Source of the DNA: Streptomyces sp. A0642
GTDB taxonomy: Bacteria > Actinomycetota > Actinomycetes > Streptomycetales > Streptomycetaceae
NCBI RefSeq assembly: GCF_004795105.1
Contig: NZ_SSBL01000002.1
Coordinates: 124,001 to 188,000 of the forward strand
Direction: 5' to 3'
Length of the DNA: 64,000 nt
Each line of letters opens with the position of its first letter. The stretch's first letter is position 1. The position numbers were made by a program, and so were the translations under genes. The notes below the pieces were generated by a model. The model ran no database searches and was not told where the DNA came from. It saw nothing but the letters and a program-made list of their open reading frames with translations. Shown one piece after another: positions 54,463 to 64,000 of the stretch.

Positions 54463-55012
54463 GGGTTGCCTCCTGATCATGTTTCGGAAAAAGCTTCAGC
54501 CACGCGCGTGCGCGGGGCGTTGGCCGTAGTCCACACGGGAGTGGCGGATCGCGCAAGTACCCAGCGTACGAGACCGCCTAAACGGTGACGTTCCCTGCCA
54601 CGTCGCCGCGGTGTCGGCGGGCCCCTCGCGGGAGCCGGCGCTGCCGTCCACACCCTTTACGTCCTTGAACAGCTTATGCGGTTTCGGTCCGGCATTCGGA
54701 GTCGAACAGCATTTGGGAGCGCTTGGACCCCTTGGGCGTATGGTTGCGGTTTGGCCCGTCCCATCCTGCCCCACGTCTCCTGTCCGGCCGTCCCGCCCGT
54801 CCCCCGACCGGCCGGACACGCGTGTACCCGCTCCGGCGCGGCCCGTGCGTCCGCCCGGGAGCCGGCTTCGCGAACGCCTGCGGTTACCTTTCGGTAGAGA
54901 TGACGTTTCGCGTCCTCGCGGTACACGATGGGATGGCGTACGCGCAGACATCCCGGGGGCACGCCTCCCGTGACCAGGCCCCGTAGAGCAGCACCGACAG
55001 CGAAGGAACAGC
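54463..55012. other. Divergent promoter region between DUF3052 and aceE
   Basis: 550 bp without a supported gene. Frames crossing it have poor codon bias. It should hold the promoters of DUF3052 (minus) and aceE (plus), plus a long aceE leader, but no operator or riboswitch was recognised. Confidence 0.5.
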
Positions 55013-57754
<2,742 letters not shown>

Positions 57755-57770
57755 GGACGTGACCACGGAC

Positions 57771-57808
57771 GCGGGGCGGCGGGACCTGAAGGGGTCCCGC
57801 CGCCCCGC
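57771..57808. terminator. Strong bidirectional terminator
   Basis: GCGGGGCGGCGGGACC and its exact complement make a 16-bp stem with a 6-nt loop between the convergent aceE and I36-type genes. Confidence 0.75.
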
Positions 57809-57822
57809 GCCGCTGTGTGCGG

Positions 57823-58185
57823 TCAGTTCTCCCAGATCTTGAAGGCCCGTACCTGGTACGGGGAGCGGGGCACCCAGGTGCCGCCGCCCGGGTACGTCTC
57901 GAACTCGCCGGTCTCCTCGCACTCCGCCGACTGGTAGGTGGTGACGGGCCGGCCCGTGCGGTTGACCAGGGCCTGGACGGTGGTGCCCGCCTCGATCGGT
58001 ACGCAGCTCTCGATGTCGGTGGTGGAGAGTTCGTGGACCTGCCGGGCGCCGGTGAAGTCGGGTTTCGCCCAGAGACAGAGCTGGCCGGTCCCGCAGTCCC
58101 CGAGCCGGCCGGGTGCGGCGTGGGCCGGAGCCTGTGGGAGGAGCGCGGTGGCGGCCAGGGCGGCCGCGACAACGGTCGTACGCAT
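57823..58185 (-). CDS. Secreted peptidase-inhibitor I36-type protein
   Basis: The 120-residue precursor has a signal peptide ending APAHA (about 23 residues) and a mature protein with CGTGQLCLWAKPDFTG (inhibitor I36/beta-gamma-crystallin-like). Cys pairs (in DCGTGQLC, SCVPIE and CEETGE) suggest disulfides. Such proteins inhibit extracellular proteases, as SMI does with metalloproteases. GGGGGTT precedes ATG 58185. Confidence 0.8.
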   Translation of the reverse strand: MRTTVVAAALAATALLPQAPAHAAPGRLGDCGTGQLCLWAKPDFTGARQVHELSTTDIESCVPIEAGTTVQALVNRTGRPVTTYQSAECEETGEFETYPGGGTWVPRSPYQVRAFKIWEN

Positions 58186-58287
58186 GTGAATCAACCCCCG
58201 TGCTGATGTGGATCTTCCACGCCCACCCTGAGCCGGGCCGCGACGGATCGGGAAGGGGGCCGGGGGCAGGACCACCCTGATAGGCGA

Positions 58288-58319
58288 CAGCCCCGCCGGA
58301 ACGTTCCGGCGGGGCTGTT
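58288..58319. terminator. Near-perfect palindromic terminator of the MFS gene
   Basis: A 32-bp uninterrupted palindrome ACAGCCCCGCCGGAACGTTC + CGGCGGGGCTGT, 40 bp beyond the MFS stop. It could act in both directions. Confidence 0.65.
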
Positions 58320-58358
58320 GTACGCACTGTGTTGACGCACCCGGGGTGCGGGCCGGTC

Positions 58359-59969
58359 TCAGATGTGACCGGCTCCCGCGCCCGCCTCGGCGTTCTCGCC
58401 GCGCTTGGTCAGGGTGGCGACGAGCGCGGCGATCACCGCGACGATGCCGGCGACCATGAAGGCCGTGCTCATGCCGGAGAGGAAGCTGTCGTGGGCGACG
58501 CCCACGATCTTGCCAGCGACGTCGGGCGGGGTCCCCTCGGCGACCGGCGGTATGCCGACCTTGATGGCGGACGACGCCTTGTCGAGCTGCTCGGCCGACA
58601 GCGGCGGGAGCTTCGCCTCCGTCCAGTTGCCGGGGAGTACGGAGTCGACCCGGGCGGCCATGATCGCGCCCAGGACCGCCGTGCCGAGGCTGCCGCCGAC
58701 CTGCATGGCGGCCTGCTGCAGACCGCCCGCGACGCCGGAGAGCTCCATCGGGGCGTTGCCGACGATGACCTCGGTGGCGCCGACCATCACCGGCGCGAGG
58801 CCGAGGCCGAGCAGACCGAACCAGATGGACATGGTCAGGGTGCCGGTACCGATGGACAGCTGGGACATGCCGAAGCAGGCGATCGCCGTGCACACCATGC
58901 CGCCGACGAGCGGGACCCGCGGTCCGAACTTGGTGATCATGAAGCCCGCGAGCGGCGAGGCGACGATCATCATGCCGGTCAGCGGCAGCAGGTGCAGACC
59001 GCTGTCGACGGGGCTCAGACCGTGCACGTTCTGCAGGTAGAAGGTGACGAAGAACAGTCCGCCCATGAAGGCGAAGGCCATCAGCACCATCAGGACCACG
59101 CCCGCGGAGAGCGGAACGGACCGGAACATCGCCAGCGGGATCAGCGGTTCACGCACGCGCTGCTGGACGAGGGCGAACCCGGCGAACAGGACCACGGCGG
59201 CCACCAGGAAGCCGACGGTCCTGGCCTCGCCCCAGCCCCACTCCGCGCCCTTGATGAGCGCCCAGATCAGGCAGAACATCGCCGTGGAGAGCAGCACGAT
59301 GCCGGCGATGTCGAAGGAGCGCGGCGCGTTCTCGGCGCGGTGGTCCTTCAGGATCAGCGCGCCCATGACGAGGGCGATCACACCGACCGGCACGTTGATG
59401 AAGAAGACGGACTGCCAGCTGACGTGCTCGACGAGCACGCCGCCCAGGATCGGGCCGCCCGCGGTCGAGGCGCCGATCACCATGCCCCAGATGCCGATCG
59501 CCATGTTCAGCTTCTCGGCCGGGAACGTGGCGCGCAGCAGGCCGAGCGCGGCGGGCATCAGCAGGGCGCCGAAGAGGCCCTGGAGCACGCGGAAGGTGAT
59601 GACCAGGACGACGCTGCCGGAGAAGCCGATGGCTCCCGACGCGGCGGCGAAGCCGACGACGCCTATGAGGAAGGTCTGGCGGTGACCGAACCGGTCACCG
59701 AGCTTGCCCGCGGTGATCAGGGAGACGGCGAGGGCCAGCATGTAGCCGTTGGTGATCCACTGGACGTCGGCGAGCGAGGCGCCGAGGTCCTTCTGGATCG
59801 CGGGGTTGGCGATCGCGACGATCGTGCCGTCGAGCGCGACCATCATCACGCCGATGGCCACGGAGAAGAGCGTCAGCCAGGGGTGGCCGCGCAGCCCCTT
59901 GGCGGGTGCGGGGCCGAGCGGGTCCCGGGGCTGCTTCGAAGCCTTTTCGACGGTGGTCTGACTAGTCAT
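58359..59969 (-). CDS. DHA2-type MFS multidrug exporter under TetR control
   Basis: The 536-residue protein has 14 helices. It has ALDGTIVAIANPAI (helix 1), GKLGDRFGHRQ (motif A), FRVLQGLFGALLMPAAL and the GGPILGGVLVEHVSW antiporter motif, and ends GAGAGHI. It exports drugs using the proton gradient. ATG 59969 has no Shine-Dalgarno; a -10 lies only seven bases upstream, so a leaderless transcript is likely. The TetR gene is divergent. Confidence 0.87.
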   Translation of the reverse strand: MTSQTTVEKASKQPRDPLGPAPAKGLRGHPWLTLFSVAIGVMMVALDGTIVAIANPAIQKDLGASLADVQWITNGYMLALAVSLITAGKLGDRFGHRQTFLIGVVGFAAASGAIGFSGSVVLVITFRVLQGLFGALLMPAALGLLRATFPAEKLNMAIGIWGMVIGASTAGGPILGGVLVEHVSWQSVFFINVPVGVIALVMGALILKDHRAENAPRSFDIAGIVLLSTAMFCLIWALIKGAEWGWGEARTVGFLVAAVVLFAGFALVQQRVREPLIPLAMFRSVPLSAGVVLMVLMAFAFMGGLFFVTFYLQNVHGLSPVDSGLHLLPLTGMMIVASPLAGFMITKFGPRVPLVGGMVCTAIACFGMSQLSIGTGTLTMSIWFGLLGLGLAPVMVGATEVIVGNAPMELSGVAGGLQQAAMQVGGSLGTAVLGAIMAARVDSVLPGNWTEAKLPPLSAEQLDKASSAIKVGIPPVAEGTPPDVAGKIVGVAHDSFLSGMSTAFMVAGIVAVIAALVATLTKRGENAEAGAGAGHI

Positions 59970-59983
59970 ACGCGGGAGGTTAG

Positions 59984-59998
59984 TGTCAGTCACTGACA
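59984..59998. promoter_or_regulatory. TetR operator 1, overlapping the MFS promoter
   Basis: TGTCAGTCACTGACA is a perfect 15-bp palindrome (7-bp arms around a central C). It lies in the spacer between TTGTCA and TAACCT of the minus-strand promoter of the MFS gene. Confidence 0.68.
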
Positions 59999-59999
59999 G

Positions 60000-60032
60000 T
60001 TGACAAACCAATTCACAAGTCAGTAACTGTCA
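60000..60032. promoter_or_regulatory. Divergent promoter and TetR operator 2
   Basis: On the plus strand TTGACA (60000-60005) and GTAACT (60023-60028) are spaced by 17 bp, a promoter for the tetR gene. AGTCAGTAACTGTCA (60018-60032) is a near palindrome like operator 1, with centres 34 bp apart (about three turns). On the minus strand TTGTCA (60006-60001) pairs with TAACCT (59982-59977). Confidence 0.6.
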
Positions 60033-60086
60033 TGTGGCTCACAGGTAAGCTGAGCCGGACAAAGCAGGGAAAAGAGGACCGCTTCA

Positions 60087-60767
60087 GTGACCGACGGGCA
60101 GCGAGCCACAGGCAGGCCGGCCGGACTGCGTGAACGCAAGAAACAGCGCACCCGGGACGCCCTGCTACGCGCCGCCCTCGGCCTCTTCGTCACCCAGGGG
60201 TACGAGGAGACCACCGTCGACGAGATCGCCGACGCCGTCGAGGTCTCCCAGCGCACCTTCTTCCGCTACTTCGCGGGCAAGGAGTCGGCCGCCTTCGCCG
60301 TCCAGGAGATGGTGGAGTCGCACTTCCTCCTCGAACTGCGCCAACGCCCCGCCGCCGAACCCCCTTTCGAGGCCATGCGGCACGCCGTCCTCTGCGCCTG
60401 GAACAGTATCGGAGAGGCGATCGAGGCCATCATCCCGGTCGAACTCCACATGCGGACCTACCAGATGATCGAATCGACGCCCTCCCTGCTCGCCGCCCAC
60501 ATGCGCCGCAGCGTCGCCCTGGAGGAGCAGATCGCCGCACTGATCGCCGAGCGCGAGGGCCTGGACCTGGCCCGGGACCCCCGGCCGCGGGTCGCCGTCG
60601 CCGCGTTCTCCGGGGTGATGCGGGTGACCGGGCAGCTGTGGGGACGGGGCCGCGACGGCAGCATGGACGCGCTGCGGGCGCTGACCGAGACGTATCTGGA
60701 CCAGTTGGGCCCCGCGCTCGCCGGGGACTGGCGCGCCCACCCGGCCGAGACCGCGCACCTCAACTGA
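60087..60767 (+). CDS. TetR family repressor
   Basis: The 226-residue protein has an N-terminal TetR DNA-binding domain (about 14-70: LRERKKQRTRDALLRAALGLF ... VDEIADAVEVSQRTFFRYFAGKE) and a helical ligand domain. It is divergent from the MFS exporter and should repress it and itself through the two palindromes. Start GTG 60087 has GAGGA eight bases upstream. Confidence 0.9.
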   Translation: MTDGQRATGRPAGLRERKKQRTRDALLRAALGLFVTQGYEETTVDEIADAVEVSQRTFFRYFAGKESAAFAVQEMVESHFLLELRQRPAAEPPFEAMRHAVLCAWNSIGEAIEAIIPVELHMRTYQMIESTPSLLAAHMRRSVALEEQIAALIAEREGLDLARDPRPRVAVAAFSGVMRVTGQLWGRGRDGSMDALRALTETYLDQLGPALAGDWRAHPAETAHLN

Positions 60768-60984
60768 GGCGGCATGTGCCGCACGCCTCAGTACGGGACA
60801 TGACCGACGTCACAACAGGCGGGCGACGAGGCCCCGATGAGGCCCGTCGGCGGCTTCCGGCGCGGCGGAGCGTGCGCCAGGACCGTACGCAGGGTGAGGA
60901 AAACGCGGCTTCATTCCCCGCACCCAGGTGATGTGCGTCACCCGCTTACCGAAGCCCTACGCGCGTCTCCTAATGTGTGCCGAA

Positions 60985-62196
60985 GTGACTTCCTTCGACT
61001 CCTCCCCCACACTCACCGCCTGGCGGGCTCTTCTCGCCATCGCGGTCGTGTTCGTGATGCTGGCGACCACCGGTTGGACCGCCGTGCGTCACCAGCACTC
61101 CGCCGCGCCGCGCACGGTCGCCCTCGCCTCCTGGGCCAAGGGGTCGATAGCGGGACGCCCGCTGCCCGCGGCGGACGCGCCCGCGTACAAGCTGGCGCAC
61201 TTCTTCGCCTCGCTCACGGACGCCCAGCAGGCCGGCCTGGCCCGGTCCTACCCCCTGGTGGTGGGGAACCTGAACGGCGCCCCGGTCACCCTGCGTTACC
61301 AGGCCAACCGGCTCGCGCTGGAGCAGGCCCGCACGGCCGAGGAGGCCCGGGTCAACGACCCGAGGCTCTCCCCCGACGGCCGCTCCGACGCACAGCACCG
61401 GGTGGACCGCTTCCGGTCGATGCTCGCCGAGGGCCGGCACTTCCTCGCGTTCGACCCGTCGGGCCGCGGCCACGCCGCCGAGGTGTTCGGCGACCTCGAG
61501 CGGGCCGCACGCGTCTCGGTGGTCGTCCCGGGTGTCGACACGAACCTGCTGACGCTGGAGCGCACCGGGAGCAAGACGAACGCCGCCCCCGTCGGCATGG
61601 CCAAGTCCTTGTACGCGGCCGAGCACTCCGGGCATCCGGACGTCCGCACCGCGGTGATCGCCTGGGCCGACTACACCGCGCCCGCGGGCATCGGCATGGA
61701 CGCGGCGCTGGGCAACCTCGCCGCACGCGGGGCGGTCCGCCTCGACGCACTCGTCGGCGCCCTCCCGGGGACCGCTCCCGTCTCGTTGTTCTGCCACAGC
61801 TACGGCTCCGTCCTGTGCGGCGTCGCCGCGGACGAACTGCCCCGCCGGGTGACGGACATCGCGGTCGCGGGAAGCCCCGGCATGCGGGCCGACAACGCCG
61901 GCCAGCTGCACACCCGGGCCAACGTCTGGGCGATGCGGGACCGCGACGACTGGATCGCGGACGTGCCGAACCTGGAGTTCGGGGGCCTGGGCCACGGAGC
62001 CGACCCGGTGGATCCGGACTTCGGCGCCCGCATCGCGTCGGCGGGCGAGGCGGTCGGACACAGCGGCTACTTCGAGCCGGGAACCGAGAGCCTCGGCAAC
62101 TTCGCCGCGATCGGCGCGGGCGCCTACGCCTCCGTGACCTGCGCGAAGTCCGACAGCGGCTGCCACGAACAGATTTCCGGCCACACGTCCGCCTGA
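60985..62196 (+). CDS. Alpha/beta hydrolase of DUF1023 type, membrane-anchored
   Basis: The 403-residue protein has one N-terminal membrane helix (about 8-35), then a helical cap and a DUF1023 alpha/beta-hydrolase domain. The nucleophile motif is CHSYGS (near residue 270, with GxSxG-like CHSYGSVLC). VVPGVDTNLLTLE and GAGAYASVTC are further family signs. The substrate is unknown. The GTG is chosen because TAATGT ends eight bases upstream and no Shine-Dalgarno is present (leaderless candidate); ATG 60973 is an alternative. Confidence 0.8.
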   Translation: MTSFDSSPTLTAWRALLAIAVVFVMLATTGWTAVRHQHSAAPRTVALASWAKGSIAGRPLPAADAPAYKLAHFFASLTDAQQAGLARSYPLVVGNLNGAPVTLRYQANRLALEQARTAEEARVNDPRLSPDGRSDAQHRVDRFRSMLAEGRHFLAFDPSGRGHAAEVFGDLERAARVSVVVPGVDTNLLTLERTGSKTNAAPVGMAKSLYAAEHSGHPDVRTAVIAWADYTAPAGIGMDAALGNLAARGAVRLDALVGALPGTAPVSLFCHSYGSVLCGVAADELPRRVTDIAVAGSPGMRADNAGQLHTRANVWAMRDRDDWIADVPNLEFGGLGHGADPVDPDFGARIASAGEAVGHSGYFEPGTESLGNFAAIGAGAYASVTCAKSDSGCHEQISGHTSA

Positions 62197-62311
62197 CGCG
62201 CGTAAAGACGGCCCGAACGGGTCCGACGCGCGTAGAAGACCGCGACCGGCCACGAATTGACCCGGTCTCCGAGGGGCGACGCGCGGGCAAGTGCCGCATA
62301 CGATGAGGCAC

Positions 62312-63271
62312 ATGGGTGATGTGCTGGCCGGAATTCATGCCACCTGGGAGTTCGACGCCGACTCCGTGCTCATCCGCTTCGAACGGGGTATCCGTACGCC
62401 GAGGCTCCTGCAGAGCCTCCGTGAGCGCCGCGTCCCGCACGCGGCGCTGTCGTCGGTGACGCTGACCCCGGGCAAGCGGGGCACGGTGGTGCTGCGTGCG
62501 GTCCCCAGACCCGGTGCCGATCCACTCCTGGAGGCGGCGGCCGGGCAGCTGAAGGACGGCTGCGACCCGTACCGCCTGGTGCTCCCCGCCGAGCGCGAGA
62601 CGCTCGCCGAGTACTACGCGGACGAGCTGCGCGCGCGCCTGGGCCCCGAGGCGGGCGAGCCCGCGGACCGGTTCCTGGTCGCGGCCCCCGAGGCGCCGAT
62701 GCACTTCAAGGCGTACGACGGCAGGGCCAGCTTCGACGGGGACCGGATCTCCTTCCGGTGGTTCTGGACGGGCGCCTCCTCGGAGAAGTGGAAGGCGGGC
62801 GACCAGACGTTCCCGGTCACCGAACTGAGCGGCGTCGAGTGGCGTTCCCCCGAGGCCTTCGAGGGCTATCTGCGGCTGGTGCCGCGTGTGCCCGCGCCCT
62901 CCGATCCGGCCTCCGCCACGGGCGCCGGCTCCTCCGCCTGCGGGCCGGGTGCGGGTCTGCTGACGAGCACCGCCCCGAGCGCGCAGCCGCTGGAGGCGCG
63001 TCCGGCCCGGGCGGACCAGGACCCGGCCGCGGTGATCTTCGGCCTGGGCTACGGCCCGGTGCACGAGTCGCTGCCCTTCGCCGCGGCCGTACTGGAGTCC
63101 GTCCGCAGGAAGCAGTCCGCCCCCGTCGCGGCCGCCCTGGTGAGTCCGGGGCGCCGGGACCCGGCGGACATCGCCGAGCGGATTCGCCATCTCGGGGAGC
63201 TGCACCAGGCGGGTCTGGTGACGGACGACGAGTTCAGCGCGAAGAAGGCGCAGCTGCTGGCCGAGCTGTGA
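62312..63271 (+). CDS. DUF4429 protein with C-terminal SHOCT domain
   Basis: The 319-residue protein has two DUF4429 modules (about 1-110 and 120-190: HATWEFDADSVLIRFERG, then ISFRWFWTGASSEKWKAG) and a short C-terminal SHOCT helix pair (IAERIRHLGELHQAGLVTDDEFSAKKAQLLAEL). The function is unknown; it is probably cytosolic. GAGG precedes ATG 62312. Confidence 0.83.
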   Translation: MGDVLAGIHATWEFDADSVLIRFERGIRTPRLLQSLRERRVPHAALSSVTLTPGKRGTVVLRAVPRPGADPLLEAAAGQLKDGCDPYRLVLPAERETLAEYYADELRARLGPEAGEPADRFLVAAPEAPMHFKAYDGRASFDGDRISFRWFWTGASSEKWKAGDQTFPVTELSGVEWRSPEAFEGYLRLVPRVPAPSDPASATGAGSSACGPGAGLLTSTAPSAQPLEARPARADQDPAAVIFGLGYGPVHESLPFAAAVLESVRRKQSAPVAAALVSPGRRDPADIAERIRHLGELHQAGLVTDDEFSAKKAQLLAEL

Positions 63272-63394
63272 TCCGTACGCGAGCGTCCCGCACCGGCGCA
63301 CGCGGGTCATACCTCGGTACGACACCGGCCGCGGCGGAACCGGAACCCCGGTATGACGCCGACGGACGGCTTCGCTGCCTACCCTGATCAGGCC

Positions 63395-64000
63395 ATGCCC
63401 CCCTCCTCACCGCCCCCGCAGTCATCGCCGCCGCCCGTTCCCCCGCACCCGCCGGCGGACGGTCTGCTGAGCGCCGCCCGCCGCAATCTGCGGGAGACCG
63501 GCCACGCGCTGTCCCATCCCTCGCATCCCCCGACGCCGCTCCTGGCCGACGCCCCGAGGCAGTGGCAGCGACTGCTGCCGTACGTCGCCGTGCTCACCCT
63601 CGTCGCCATCTTCCTCCCGGTCACGATCACCGTTCTGAGCGACCAGTACGGCCTGAACGGCGGCATCGCGGCCGCGCTCGCCGTCGGGCAGGCCGTGCCG
63701 CTCCTGATGCTGGCGCACCGCCCGTTGCAGGCCTGGTGGATCATCTTCCCCGCCCACGTCGCGGGCGCGGTGGTGCTGCTCGGGCAGGACGGCGGGCAGG
63801 ACAGCGCATGGCCGTGGACCCCGCCGGGCTTCGTCAGCTACCTCTTCCTGCTCCTGGCGCTGGGCCTGCGTGAGGGCCGGCGGACCCTCGTCGGGGTGTG
63901 GCTGGCGACCGGCGCCGCCGGGCTCGTCCTGTATCTGGTCTCCTCGCACCGCGGCAGCGACAACTCGCTCCTGCTGGTCATCCTCGGCGCCGTGGTCCTG
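63395..64000 (+). CDS. Probable sensor histidine kinase, N-terminal membrane part (partial)
   Basis: 202 codons run from ATG 63395 to the window edge without a stop. The first 65 residues are Pro/Ser/His-rich and cytosolic. Several hydrophobic helices follow (LPYVAVLTLVAIFLPVTIT, IAAALAVGQAVPLLMLA, WWIIFPAHVAGAVVLLG, SYLFLLLALGL). The layout, and RPLQAWWIIFPA in particular, resembles the sensor half of Streptomyces histidine kinases. The kinase domain is outside the window. Confidence 0.5.
   Translation, partial: MPPSSPPPQSSPPPVPPHPPADGLLSAARRNLRETGHALSHPSHPPTPLLADAPRQWQRLLPYVAVLTLVAIFLPVTITVLSDQYGLNGGIAAALAVGQAVPLLMLAHRPLQAWWIIFPAHVAGAVVLLGQDGGQDSAWPWTPPGFVSYLFLLLALGLREGRRTLVGVWLATGAAGLVLYLVSSHRGSDNSLLLVILGAVVL

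Noticed and set aside
54611..54973. Small plus-strand gene before aceE
   Set aside because: No ribosome binding site, Ser/Pro/Arg-rich product and no recognisable family; treated as non-coding leader.

Overview
The window is high-GC actinobacterial DNA with the codon use, GTG starts, divergent regulator/target pairs and gene families of Streptomyces (DUF2277, DUF4097, DUF4383, DUF3052, DUF6879, DUF5753 regulators, TerD paralogues, homodimeric AceE). I assign it to a Streptomyces chromosome from pattern recognition only; no search was run.

Layout. 1-8 kb: end of a secreted protein, then a steroid-type thiolase divergent from a CYP125-like P450, with two KstR-like palindromes between them. An AEC carrier, a GT87-PAP2 membrane enzyme, a DUF2330 protein and a GNAT follow. 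8-20.5 kb: an MFS pump fused to a MarR-like domain, a zinc-ribbon/peptidoglycan-binding membrane protein, a HAD phosphatase, an orphan FetB-like permease, a secreted nuclease, a PhoD-type phosphatase, DoxX, DedA and DUF2277, DUF1254 and DUF7144 proteins. 20.6-32.8 kb: a broken IS481 transposase, a QorB-like reductase divergent from an HxlR regulator, two MFS exporters, a B3/B4-PaiB-EamA cluster divergent from an XRE-cupin regulator, an EamA/AraC pair and a kinase-like phosphotransferase.

32.8-39.3 kb is accessory DNA. A WhiJ-type locus (small Cys proteins, DUF6879, DUF5753 regulator) has a promoter dense in GTGTGCA/TGCACAC motifs. Next is a decayed integrative element of about 3.4 kb, bounded by a 46-bp direct repeat that is the 3' part of tRNA-Val(UAC). 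It holds two DUF6578 copies, a SUKH protein, a DUF6193 gene inside a 525-bp unit with 46-bp terminal inverted repeats, a GntR fragment and an integrase C-terminus.

39.4-54.5 kb returns to conserved chromosome and carries a Ter (tellurium/stress) system in two parts. The first is a CitE-like lyase, a fused phosphoribosyltransferase-TRSP-StiP protein and a HAD enzyme in one operon, with four perfect 31-bp tandem repeats in the leader of the fused gene. The second is four TerD/TerA-type proteins and a DUF475 (TerC-like) membrane protein, followed by an AhpE-type peroxiredoxin and a DUF3052 protein. 55-64 kb: aceE, a secreted I36-type protein, a second DHA2 pump divergent from its likely TetR repressor (two palindromic operators, probably leaderless pump mRNA), a DUF1023 hydrolase, a DUF4429/SHOCT protein and the start of a probable sensor kinase.

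How the genes work together: most of the window consists of self-contained regulator/transporter or regulator/enzyme pairs. The two linked systems are the steroid-type CYP125/thiolase pair and the Ter gene set with its neighbouring peroxiredoxin, which I read as a membrane-linked stress response.
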